A stretch of DNA of 64,000 bases, taken from positions 1 through 64,000 of the IMG/VR virus record IMGVR_UViG_3300035670_000020. The stretch is one strand, 5' to 3'. Made by a program: the position numbers and the translations under genes. Each line of letters starts with the position of its first letter. The stretch's first letter is position 1. The DNA comes from a virus. This document shows, piece after piece, positions 39,104 through 46,624 of the stretch. Under the pieces are notes generated by a model. That model saw nothing but the letters and a program-made list of their open reading frames with translations. It searched no databases and was not told the origin of the DNA.

Positions 39104-39771
39104 AGTATCTTATTTTCAACTCCATGATATATTCCTGGTTCCGCTAAAGGTATTATATTATCAAATCTAACATAGGGCAAGTTAATCTCTCCCACTCTAG
39201 CTCCCTCTAAATGGGCTATGGTAGGAAGCCTTAATTCGTTCTGAATAGATCGCTCATAAACCTCATCCCATCGCTCATTTAAAATACTACCCAGTACATG
39301 CCGCCTACATAAATAAAACCCCATAGAAACCAACCCAACGCCTTCCTGGGCCGCATTAAGCCCCATAAGTTGTGTTTCGGGCCACCACCACCAATTATCT
39401 GGTGTCCAAGTAGGATCAGCCATACGTTTGCGTTGCCATTTTCCCCTAATCTTAATATTCTCCCTATAACAGAATCTTGAAGCTAGATCCAAATGATCGG
39501 GTAATTGGGGTAAGGGTTGGGTGATAAGAGTATCCCATTCGATAATAGCTACAATATCGTTATCAATTTTGCTAAAATTTTCTTTTAGCCATAATCTTAG
39601 TTGTTGATCGCTATTTTTCCAATCATAATATTTACCTCTACCAGAATCTTTACCGACAATGATATGAATTTGGGTGTTGGGATTAGATTTTTGAAGATGG
39701 TGCAGATGAGGGAGTTTGGGGGCATTTTGGATGGGATCGATATAAGTCATTAACAAGACAGTTTGGGACAT
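39100..39771 (-). CDS. glycosyltransferase-like protein of a paralogous phage family
   Basis: 223 aa. 'VAIIEWDTLITQPLPQLPDHLDLA' has a single acidic pair in the usual DxD place. 'IQNELRLPTIAHLEGARVGE' is shared with the N-terminal domain at 37706 and with the protein at 40955. The Trp-rich 'TPDNWWWWPE' loop may contact sugar. Base composition is slightly richer in G+C than neighbouring GT genes, suggesting separate acquisition. Confidence 0.55.
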   Translation of the reverse strand: MSQTVLLMTYIDPIQNAPKLPHLHHLQKSNPNTQIHIIVGKDSGRGKYYDWKNSDQQLRLWLKENFSKIDNDIVAIIEWDTLITQPLPQLPDHLDLASRFCYRENIKIRGKWQRKRMADPTWTPDNWWWWPETQLMGLNAAQEGVGLVSMGFYLCRRHVLGSILNERWDEVYERSIQNELRLPTIAHLEGARVGEINLPYVRFDNIIPLAEPGIYHGVENKIL

Positions 39772-39772
39772 T

Positions 39773-40333
39773 TTATTTCATTTCATAGTTAAGTAATTCA
39801 AAATCTTTTTGATAAAAATTATTAATCAGTTCTATTGTAACATTATCTAAATCCACTATATTTAGAATTTTGGTATTACTAATTTTTTGTTTAATGTTGA
39901 GTTTAATGTTCAGTCCGTATTGACTCATAAGATTATTGAAGTCTATATCAATATTTTCATAGCGTAATATGTGTGTTGTGCTTATATTGCTTATATATTT
40001 ATATTGTTCATAGTAATGGTATTCTTTTTTATGTTGTGAGAGTATATTTTGTCTAATTATTTTATTAAAATCTTTTTTAGAGACAGTTTTATTGTATGGA
40101 GGTATACCAAAAAAATAAAATTCAGATATTATTCTATCATAAGGATTTCTAACAACCGTAAACCAATCATACTTAGATTGCACCAATTGTTCTATTTCTA
40201 TTAATGGTTGATGCCAATGTATCCCATATTCTTTATGAAATCTGCCCCAGGCTAAATTCATTTGTTTTTTTGCACAGGTTTCTATAGAAGTGCCGCTTGT
40301 TCTGGTTATGTGGGCGAATTTCAGTTCTTTCAT
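39773..40333 (-). CDS. sulfotransferase family protein (PAPS-dependent)
   Basis: 186 aa. The 5'-phosphosulfate-binding loop 'HITRTSGTSIE' (residues 8-18) and the 3'-phosphate motif 'VVRNPYDRIISEFYF' (R62-S70) are diagnostic of the sulfotransferase-2 type family. Inside a glycosyltransferase operon it probably sulfates a glycan. Target unknown. It starts four bases within the upstream gene's end. Confidence 0.85.
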   Translation of the reverse strand: MKELKFAHITRTSGTSIETCAKKQMNLAWGRFHKEYGIHWHQPLIEIEQLVQSKYDWFTVVRNPYDRIISEFYFFGIPPYNKTVSKKDFNKIIRQNILSQHKKEYHYYEQYKYISNISTTHILRYENIDIDFNNLMSQYGLNIKLNIKQKISNTKILNIVDLDNVTIELINNFYQKDFELLNYEMK

Positions 40334-40977
40334 TTTTTGAAATATTTTTGGATTGCTTGTTGTCTAGATATTTTATGGTCTTTTTCTCTCATTAATGCGT
40401 ATGGTTGCGGCAATTCCATAAAAGCCCCATAATATGATGCAGGAATAATCTTGCTTGTTAGTTTACTAGATAGGATAATATCATCTTCTATTCTATAGTT
40501 GTTAGCTTTTTGTTCATTAATCCAGTCAACACGGCCCACATTTTCTTTTGTTGTTATAATAAACCTACCTTTAATAATATCAACTTCTTGATCTTTCATT
40601 GGGTGCGGAGCGATATGTTTAGATCTCCAATAGTCTAAATTACTATTTAGCTGAACGCCCGTATATCCAAGAGCTTCATACTTACAATTCTCTATAAAAT
40701 TAATAGATCTCTCTAATAAATCTGGCCTAGTAATCATAAGGTCGTCATCTAGACTAAAAACATATTTGGTATCCGCAAAAGCCCCCATTAACCATCTAGG
40801 CGAACACATTAAATTCCGCCCACTATTTATCTGCATATCTGCATCAAATTTAGTAATGTCTTGTATATTATTGTTCCATACAAAAATTGTGACTGGTATA
40901 CTTTGTTGGCGTAAACCAGTAATGATTCTGATTAGATTATACGGGCGTTTCCAGTTAAGTAGAAGGGCTGTTATCAC
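40330..40977 (-). CDS. GT2-family glycosyltransferase
   Basis: 215 aa. 'MITALLLNWKRPYNLIRIIT' start, 'VFSLDDDLMI' with D77-D79 as metal motif, and 'IEDDIILSSKL' as the ED catalytic-base type motif. Single-domain GT-A fold with no membrane segment. Operonic; its start lies within the end of the upstream gene. Confidence 0.8.
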   Translation of the reverse strand: MITALLLNWKRPYNLIRIITGLRQQSIPVTIFVWNNNIQDITKFDADMQINSGRNLMCSPRWLMGAFADTKYVFSLDDDLMITRPDLLERSINFIENCKYEALGYTGVQLNSNLDYWRSKHIAPHPMKDQEVDIIKGRFIITTKENVGRVDWINEQKANNYRIEDDIILSSKLTSKIIPASYYGAFMELPQPYALMREKDHKISRQQAIQKYFKK

Positions 40978-41827
40978 TGTCTTTATCTCGATTTTTCTTA
41001 GCTGATTTAATCGCTCTATTTAATATTATTTTAGCTATAGTTTTAGAGAAGATTAATTTACGTTTTGTGGCTTCTTCTTCTAGCCATCCTATGATAGTGT
41101 CTTTGTTTGACTCACACCACTCTATTCCATTTTTATCCATTATTTTTGCTTTTTTTTTGCATGAGCAATTTGGCGTGGATTTAATTCCAAAAGCTTCTAG
41201 TGTTTTAGAAAGTTCTGTTCCCACTCCACCAACTAATTTACTTAGATCTTGTTTTTGTGAAGATATTTTTTGTGAATTATTTATAAGAGTAGGTAATTTT
41301 ATCTCACCAATTTTTGCTCCACATAATAAAGCAACTGTAGCAAATCTCAGTTCGTTTTGTATTGTTTTTTTATAAACGTTATCATATTTAGGATCACATA
41401 TAGCATCTAACACCCACCTTCTTACTATATAAAATCCAAAACTACTTATACCAATAGGTTCTTTATCTCCTAATATTGAAGATAATTGATTTGCTTCTCT
41501 CCACCATACCCACTTTGGATTAGCTTCTATAGTTTGAACAACTTTTCCTGCTAAATCTAGATTGCCTGGCAGTTTAGGTAAGTCACCATTGACAATTTTT
41601 TTGTATTCTGTAATATAGATAATTTCATCTTTAATATGTTGTTTATTTTCTAGCCACCAATCTCTTAGTTCTCTATCGCTATTTTTCCAATTTCCTGATA
41701 AACTTCTTTTTTCGCATTCAACGACAACAATTTCTTGAGTTTTGTAATATTTGTCTCGCATACCATAATGGAGAGATATAATTTCTGTATCTATTAAATT
41801 TTTAGGAACTTGTATTAATAGGCTCAT
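40955..41827 (-). CDS. degenerate glycosyltransferase paralogue with C-terminal Cys motif domain
   Basis: 290 aa from the ATG at 41827; an upstream in-frame TTG at 41848 is less likely. Paralogous to 39100-39771: shares 'WKNSDRELRDWW', 'LPKLPGNLDLAGK' and 'IQNELRFATVALLCGAKIGEI'. The acidic pair of the paralogue is replaced by 'ITEYKKIV', so classic metal-dependent catalysis looks lost. The C-terminal segment 'CSCKKKAKIMDKNGIEWC' followed by 'ESNKDTIIGWLEEEATKR' is a compact Cys3 module that I associate with glycan-related genes in phages and bacteria. It may be a binding or scaffold protein. Confidence 0.5.
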   Translation of the reverse strand: MSLLIQVPKNLIDTEIISLHYGMRDKYYKTQEIVVVECEKRSLSGNWKNSDRELRDWWLENKQHIKDEIIYITEYKKIVNGDLPKLPGNLDLAGKVVQTIEANPKWVWWREANQLSSILGDKEPIGISSFGFYIVRRWVLDAICDPKYDNVYKKTIQNELRFATVALLCGAKIGEIKLPTLINNSQKISSQKQDLSKLVGGVGTELSKTLEAFGIKSTPNCSCKKKAKIMDKNGIEWCESNKDTIIGWLEEEATKRKLIFSKTIAKIILNRAIKSAKKNRDKDSDNSPST

Positions 41828-42137
41828 ATTTTGAATACCATGAATCAACTAAATTTTGAAAAGAATCCTGTATATTTATTCCTAAGATCTCAAGGATTTT
41901 ATTTTGAACATCATCCTGCGAATAATTCCCAATTTCATCATACTCATAATCTCTCCATAATACTATATGATCAGATAACATATTTGTAAAACGAACAATA
42001 ACTATTTTTTTGCCTGGATCGTCTATAGTAATATATGGTATATTGATGAATTTTTTTGTTTTGGAGGGTATAGGTGTTCCATTTGGAGCAATCACTGCTG
42101 GAAAATTAATTGTTATAGGTTCGCTGAATTGCAACAT
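41802..42137 (-). CDS. small phage protein, probable structural
   Basis: 111 aa. Starts 'MLQFSEPITINFPAVIAPNG', with 'IPYITIDDPGKKIVIVRF' and 'IVLWRDYEYDEIGNYSQDD'; beta-rich N-terminus and a helical C-terminus. First gene of the leftward operon, 31 bp downstream of the predicted transcription start. No catalytic motif; could be a virion decoration protein or substrate of the adjacent modification enzymes. Confidence 0.55.
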   Translation of the reverse strand: MLQFSEPITINFPAVIAPNGTPIPSKTKKFINIPYITIDDPGKKIVIVRFTNMLSDHIVLWRDYEYDEIGNYSQDDVQNKILEILGINIQDSFQNLVDSWYSKYEPINTSS

Positions 42138-42151
42138 AAAATTCCTTTCAT

Positions 42152-42179
42152 TTGTGCTGGTGTTCCGTTGTCTTATTAT
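42152..42179 (+). promoter_or_regulatory. weak rightward promoter sharing the -10 with the leftward one
   Basis: Read on the + strand: TTGTGC (42152-42157), 16-bp spacer, TATTAT (42174-42179). The -10 elements of both strands overlap in the near-symmetric TATTATA, an arrangement known to support bidirectional initiation in bacteria. It would serve the gene starting at 42208. Confidence 0.4.
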
Positions 42180-42203
42180 AGGTTATCTCACAGAGAGGTG
42201 CAA
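42175..42203 (-). promoter_or_regulatory. near-consensus sigma70 promoter for leftward glycosylation operon
   Basis: Read on the - strand: TTGCAC (42203-42198), exact 17-bp spacer, perfect TATAAT (42180-42175). Predicted start near 42168 gives a ~30-nt leader to the ATG at 42137. Only this intergenic gap lies upstream of the tightly packed 42137-to-35256 gene chain. Confidence 0.75.
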
Positions 42204-42207
42204 GAAA

Positions 42208-42873
42208 ATGAAAGAGTGTGCTCTTATTTTAACGCGATCTAATAATAGTTATGTTGATTATTTGTCTAAAAATCTAGAATTAGATTCATATATAATATCT
42301 GATACAGATATAAGTGATGAGAGTGCCATTAGTCGAAACTTTATTAATGCGACATCTAAAAAATTAAAGAACCCTAATAGTTGGGATAAAAGTTTTTTGT
42401 TTATCCAAGATAATAGTCTACTTAATAAGTACGACAATATTTGGTTTTTGGAAGATGATGTATATTCAAGAAATATAAAAATCATTAATTCCTTTATATC
42501 TAAAGTTTCTAAAGAAAATTATGATTTATGTTACTATAAACATTGGTATTTTAATACAGCTCCAATTTGGGTTAAGGATACTATATTTCTGAAAGATTTT
42601 GTACAAAATGGATTCTATCAATCATATAATCAATTTTCTAGACTATCCAATAGACTAGTAAATCAAATATTCAACATACATCAATCCTATAATTCTTTAT
42701 TTTTTCACGAATATATGTTTCCTAATTTAGCTAGATATCAGGGATACAAAATATTACAATTTGTTGATCAAATCCAATATAGAAATTTTTTTGGAAAATT
42801 TTATTGTGGTAGATCAATACCTAAACAAAATATCCAAACAGATAAAATATATCATCCTGTTAAGGACAGGTAG
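42208..42873 (+). CDS. GT-A-like glycosyltransferase, divergently transcribed
   Basis: 221 aa from the ATG at 42208, with GAGAGG ribosome site just upstream. Longer in-frame starts from 42010 would run antisense through the neighbouring gene and its promoter. 'IWFLEDDVY' (E82-D84) is a DxD-type metal motif. The remainder is Asn/Tyr-rich. The only + strand gene in the 35-64 kb region; it overlaps the convergent gene end by 14 bp. Confidence 0.6.
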   Translation: MKECALILTRSNNSYVDYLSKNLELDSYIISDTDISDESAISRNFINATSKKLKNPNSWDKSFLFIQDNSLLNKYDNIWFLEDDVYSRNIKIINSFISKVSKENYDLCYYKHWYFNTAPIWVKDTIFLKDFVQNGFYQSYNQFSRLSNRLVNQIFNIHQSYNSLFFHEYMFPNLARYQGYKILQFVDQIQYRNFFGKFYCGRSIPKQNIQTDKIYHPVKDR

Positions 42874-43687
42874 TTGGAGTGGCACTAAAAGAGATATTCC
42901 AGGTAGCTGTTGAATCAGAGCTATAGGCCAGAAGACACGATTCTCTATTGTCGCAGTCGCATTGTATAAGCGGGTCTATAGGTTCATCACAGTATGGGTA
43001 AGTAGCCTCCTGCCACTCATTATCAATAGAACTATCTCCAGACGAAGAATAAGAATTAGTATGATTACCATAAGTTATATTTGTAGATATCCCACAAGAA
43101 GTACTATACCCCGTCCCACCAGGATAAGTTAAACCATCAGCACTACACGTAACACACAAACTACCAGTAAAATAAATGCCAATAGTCATGCAATATCCCA
43201 TTCCGCCGTATTCTGTGCCACACTGAAAATCTCCATCACAAGTAGTTGGGGGGTTGCCAGCACCTATTGCTTCAACATTATTAGGATCCCAAAATATATT
43301 AGTAGAGCTAACAGGAGTACCGTCAATATCGTCAATGTTCCATGTTACAAATGTTTGATTGCCAGAAACCTCAAAGGTTCCAGAAAACGAACCCGCAGCC
43401 GCAAAAGTCTGAGTATCTGTCCCATCAGCATCAATACATTGATTTGGACAACCAGTAAGATAATCATTTACTGTCCAAGGAAATCCGTCGCACACAGTCC
43501 CAGTATATCCAGTCGCACAACAAGGATCTGATCTATTAAATTCGTAATCTAGGCTCCATGTACAAGTAAAATCATAACATCCATCACTATAATTAGTGCA
43601 TGGGTGATCGCAACAACAATCTGTGCTAGTTGCTATCTTACCATCCCTGATAAGAATTTTTCCATTATGAATAATTATTGGAGACAT
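42860..43687 (-). CDS. Cys-rich virion/surface protein
   Basis: 275 aa. Starts 'MSPIIIHNGKILIRDGKI' followed by a CCC cluster, then many Cys and Gly/Thr/Ser-rich beta segments. No enzyme motif, no signal peptide. Style matches the Cys-rich modules of the tail proteins at 1993 and 32596, suggesting a disulfide-stabilised virion appendage outside the main structural cluster. Located beside glycosyltransferase genes, it may be one of their protein substrates (inference). Confidence 0.5.
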   Translation of the reverse strand: MSPIIIHNGKILIRDGKIATSTDCCCDHPCTNYSDGCYDFTCTWSLDYEFNRSDPCCATGYTGTVCDGFPWTVNDYLTGCPNQCIDADGTDTQTFAAAGSFSGTFEVSGNQTFVTWNIDDIDGTPVSSTNIFWDPNNVEAIGAGNPPTTCDGDFQCGTEYGGMGYCMTIGIYFTGSLCVTCSADGLTYPGGTGYSTSCGISTNITYGNHTNSYSSSGDSSIDNEWQEATYPYCDEPIDPLIQCDCDNRESCLLAYSSDSTATWNISFSATPTTCP

Positions 43688-44026
43688 TTAATCTTTCTCT
43701 TCTGTTCCAGGAATATATTTATGCCATCCCTTATTTTTGAGATAGTTCCCTTCTTTGTCTTTACGTTTAGGAAATAGGGTTCCATTCTTCTTATGTTGAC
43801 CAAAAGCTAGAATAGCCCCACAACCAGGACTTTGACAACGTAATTCGTAGTAATCATTATCATCAACATTTCTTACTACAAATCTTATATGATCCTTATT
43901 ACACATTCCACAATGTGTTTCACCAAATATTTCCTGGATAACAGCTAATTCCTTAAAAACCTCTTTTTGTCCGCTTCCTTCGAGTTCAAACTCCAATTTG
44001 TCAGCAATTTTATACTTCAATTTCAT
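43688..44026 (-). CDS. zinc-binding phage protein of unknown function
   Basis: 112 aa from the ATG at 44026 with GAGGTG ribosome site; an in-frame TTG at 44038 is less likely. Four Cys in 'HCGMCNKDHIRFVVR' and 'LRCQSPGCGAILAFGQHKK' form a zinc-ribbon-like module, followed by a basic 'LFPKRKDKEGNYLKNKGW' tail. Lies next to the possible ssDNA-annealing protein, so a nucleic-acid role is plausible. Confidence 0.55.
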   Translation of the reverse strand: MKLKYKIADKLEFELEGSGQKEVFKELAVIQEIFGETHCGMCNKDHIRFVVRNVDDNDYYELRCQSPGCGAILAFGQHKKNGTLFPKRKDKEGNYLKNKGWHKYIPGTEEKD

Positions 44027-44081
44027 CGTACACCTCAACTTCTTGTGTTATTGCCAACCTTTGCGAAGCTTTACAAAAGCA

Positions 44082-44819
44082 TCACTTCCAATTGGCGTCA
44101 TATCCAATTAGTTCGGCAGGAACATTATTGCTGGCTTGATACTCCGTCAAAACCTGTAATACTGAAACTGCGTCACTATGTTCAATATTATAAGCATTTG
44201 CCCTCTTAATTGCAAGTTGATCTAATAGCTTATTTATGTTGATGTCTAGTCTCTTAGCTAATACATCAATAAAATTCAATTGTGTATTATTTATCTTAGT
44301 TGCATTTGTGCCATCAACATTATCTTCGATATGTTCCACAACTTCTTCTGCGGCAATAACCTTACGAAGACGCAAAGCTCTACGCAAAGCTCGACCCTCG
44401 GCACGAGTTTCAGCAACGGCGACGGGATGATTTCGGTAAATCTTGTCACAATTGCCCCAATAAACGTCCGCAGAGCCTGTTACAGACCTAAATGCTGTGT
44501 CGGGGTCTGTGCAGTCCTTGAGTTTAAATGAGAGCGTATGAGTGACTGTCGCCCTCTTCTCGTTTTGCGGACAAGGACTTTGATCGACCTCAGAATCAGA
44601 AGCGACCAAATCACAATTCATGACTACTTCAAAAATTCGACGCAATCCATCAGTTGTGGGATTTCCCTTGATTTTTTCATCATCCTCTAAGTGCGAAAGA
44701 ACAAAATCTGTCCAACCAGTATCATGAATAGTTGGAGTTTTTTCTTCCACAAGAGTTCCTTCCGCCGTTACTTCAATAGCTTGACTTGTTTCAACATCTA
44801 CCTTTTTTGGTCGTCCCAT
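44082..44819 (-). CDS. possible ssDNA-annealing (Rad52/Erf-like) protein
   Basis: 245 aa. Starts with an AT-hook-like 'MGRPKK'. The core 'TVTHTLSFKL...' strand region followed by 'HPVAVAETRAEGRALRRALRLRKV' recalls the strand-plus-helix pattern 'ETRAxGRALRxAL' of phage annealing and Rad52-like proteins. The C-terminal ~70 residues are a separate helical domain. Preceded by a large inverted repeat that may regulate it. Function is a hypothesis. Confidence 0.35.
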   Translation of the reverse strand: MGRPKKVDVETSQAIEVTAEGTLVEEKTPTIHDTGWTDFVLSHLEDDEKIKGNPTTDGLRRIFEVVMNCDLVASDSEVDQSPCPQNEKRATVTHTLSFKLKDCTDPDTAFRSVTGSADVYWGNCDKIYRNHPVAVAETRAEGRALRRALRLRKVIAAEEVVEHIEDNVDGTNATKINNTQLNFIDVLAKRLDININKLLDQLAIKRANAYNIEHSDAVSVLQVLTEYQASNNVPAELIGYDANWK

Positions 44820-44845
44820 TTAATATCTCCTATTTCTTAGTTTGC

Positions 44846-44895
44846 GATACTTTGTTAAAGACTTATTATCGAACAAGAATCTTCAATAAAGTATC
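44846..44895. promoter_or_regulatory. 16-bp-arm inverted repeat ahead of the 44819 gene
   Basis: Arms 44846-44861 and 44880-44895 match at 14 of 16 positions (GATACTTT..TT.AAGA) around an 18-nt centre. The right arm overlaps the stop codon of the upstream gene by 2 nt. The - strand centre contains GATAAT, a possible -10. It could be an operator straddling a promoter or an RNA hairpin acting as terminator or leader structure; no U-tract supports a standard terminator. Confidence 0.55.
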
Positions 44896-45682
44896 ACTCT
44901 CCTATTTTGATTAACTTACCAGAATTTACAGTTCCTGCTTCTATTTCTACTAATTTAGCTTTAAGTTCCTGATACAATAACCATCCACGAGCCACACTAA
45001 AGTCCTTGCTCTGTACTAATCTAATAAGATACAAACCCTTTCCTAGCAAGAGGCCCGTTTTCTTATTATCATACTTTTGGTTCTTTTTTAACGCATCTTC
45101 TCCCCAAACAGGTTCAAAATGAGAAGGTCCGTCAACTTCTATTGCAACATTAAGTTTGGGTATAAAAATATCAATTTGAAGCTTAGTATTTAAGATACTT
45201 TGCTCTTTATGAAACTCCACTTTATATCCATCGCTAAGTAGTTTTGATAGAAGAAATTTTTCTAATTTACTACCTGTCTTACTAGCTTCTCGCACAGCTT
45301 GATGGGCGCTATTAAGAATATTCTGTTTTTCGTCGTCACTCTTATTTTCCCAATTCTTACGAGCTTTATCTTGTCTTTGTTTTAGTTCTTTAGCAGAAAG
45401 ATTGTCCCAATTTTCCAAAACTTTAGACCCAATCTTCTGCTTAACTTCTTCTGGTCTTTTAGTTCCTTTTGTTGGATGTTTGGCTTTTCCATTAGCTAGA
45501 GCGTTTTTTTGGGCCTGACTTTTATCTCGTATTTTTACTCCTAGTCTTATTGCGTCCCTACGGATTTTGTTACCATAGCTACCATATTTTTCACCAATCG
45601 CAGCAAAACTAATCCCCTTGCCGTGATATTCTTTTTCGATAAGGTCTCTTTTTGCTTTGTCGTTTAGTTTGTCGTATTGCAT
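44894..45682 (-). CDS. free-standing homing endonuclease-like protein (NUMOD3 + Vsr-like nuclease)
   Basis: 262 aa. N-terminal helix-turn-helix-like segment (residues 25-48). A basic linker with a NUMOD3-like motif 'HPTKGTKRPEEVKQKIG' follows. The C-terminal PD-(D/E)XK/Vsr-type domain includes 'LQIDIFIPKLNVAIEVDGPSH' (acidic pair plus H) and 'YLIRL'. This arrangement matches Vsr-like homing endonucleases of phages (for example cyanophage F-CphI type). No intron is visible around it, so it is probably a selfish intergenic gene. Confidence 0.65.
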   Translation of the reverse strand: MQYDKLNDKAKRDLIEKEYHGKGISFAAIGEKYGSYGNKIRRDAIRLGVKIRDKSQAQKNALANGKAKHPTKGTKRPEEVKQKIGSKVLENWDNLSAKELKQRQDKARKNWENKSDDEKQNILNSAHQAVREASKTGSKLEKFLLSKLLSDGYKVEFHKEQSILNTKLQIDIFIPKLNVAIEVDGPSHFEPVWGEDALKKNQKYDNKKTGLLLGKGLYLIRLVQSKDFSVARGWLLYQELKAKLVEIEAGTVNSGKLIKIGE

Positions 45683-46008
45683 AATTCTATAATCCTTATG
45701 TGTTTTAGGTCGTTTAGTTCAAGTTGTTGTGATAAAACTTCTTGTGCTGTTGTAGCTACATATACTGTATTTGATGGAGCTATATCTTTATTTAAGAGAA
45801 AATCTTCTAGGTTCATAAAAACCAAATCTGTTTTAGTAAATCCCATATAAAAAGAGCTAATCTTAGCAAAGTCTTTAACCCATATATCTTTGTCTGATAC
45901 AACAAAAATGTCGTTATAGTTTTGTTGTTTTATTTGTGGGCAGTTTCTAATTTGTTCGACAAACGATAGTTGTTCTTGACTATCGACAAAAATAGCTAGT
46001 GAATTCAT
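45664..46008 (-). CDS. unknown protein in glycan block
   Basis: 114 aa. Starts 'MNSLAIFVDSQEQLSFVEQI' and ends 'LNDLKHIRIIELCNTTN'; alpha/beta pattern. Overlaps the endonuclease start by 19 bp and follows the nucleotidyltransferase-like gene by 2 bp. No known family; possibly an accessory of the upstream glycan enzymes. Confidence 0.5.
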   Translation of the reverse strand: MNSLAIFVDSQEQLSFVEQIRNCPQIKQQNYNDIFVVSDKDIWVKDFAKISSFYMGFTKTDLVFMNLEDFLLNKDIAPSNTVYVATTAQEVLSQQLELNDLKHIRIIELCNTTN

Positions 46009-46010
46009 TA

Positions 46011-46622
46011 TTATTCTTTAATGTTGTGTGTTTTTATTATAGAATCTTGTTCTATGATCTTATTTAAGATTTCAAACAAAAAACAGTTTTTGTTACTGTC
46101 AACCCCTATTAACTTTTGCAGCTTTAGTGAGTCGTCCTTATTAATATAGTAAATATCCGATATATAGTTCTGCAAGCCAAAGCTTATATTAGAAACAATT
46201 TTATTATTCACCACACAACCAATACTTGTTTCTTTATTTGTAACAAAGACCTGTGAATAGATTTTGTCTAAACTATCGAAAGTCACCATAGATGGTGTTA
46301 TATATCCAGATACTATAATACATGAATCATTTAGATATTCTTTAGCTATATTTAAGCTTTGTACATCATTGAATCGTTCATAATCTGTATTTTTTAGTAC
46401 GACTATTTTTTTGTCTTGATAGTTTTTTTTAATGAAATGTCGCAATCTCTTACAATCATATCCAGCAACATATATGATTTCGCAATTTGGAAACTTCTGA
46501 TTGAAAACATGGTACTGTTTATCAAATATTGTAGATCTGTCTCCATTAGCTCTGATTAAACCAGGACAACCCTTAGACTTTAATCCTTTTTTAAATCTAT
46601 CTCCAAGTATTATGATGCGCAT
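46011..46622 (-). CDS. sugar-nucleotidyltransferase-like protein
   Basis: 203 aa from the ATG at 46622, which starts 3 bp after the upstream stop; a longer frame to 46688 would overlap that gene. 'MRIIILGDRFKKGLKSKGCP' and 'FDKQYHVFNQKFPNCEIIYVAGYD' resemble the NTP-transferase start (Gly-rich loop with K-S/R-G-C-P) of sugar-1-phosphate nucleotidyltransferases. A 'VSGYITPSM' strand could carry the second substrate loop. Probably supplies or senses activated sugar; confidence limited by its short length. Confidence 0.45.
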   Translation of the reverse strand: MRIIILGDRFKKGLKSKGCPGLIRANGDRSTIFDKQYHVFNQKFPNCEIIYVAGYDCKRLRHFIKKNYQDKKIVVLKNTDYERFNDVQSLNIAKEYLNDSCIIVSGYITPSMVTFDSLDKIYSQVFVTNKETSIGCVVNNKIVSNISFGLQNYISDIYYINKDDSLKLQKLIGVDSNKNCFLFEILNKIIEQDSIIKTHNIKE

Positions 46623-46624
46623 AT

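Noticed and set aside
42010-42207. Longer version of the rightward glycosyltransferase starting at 42010
   Set aside because: It would run antisense through the neighbouring gene and the divergent promoter; the ATG at 42208 has a proper ribosome site and begins a GT-like N-terminus.
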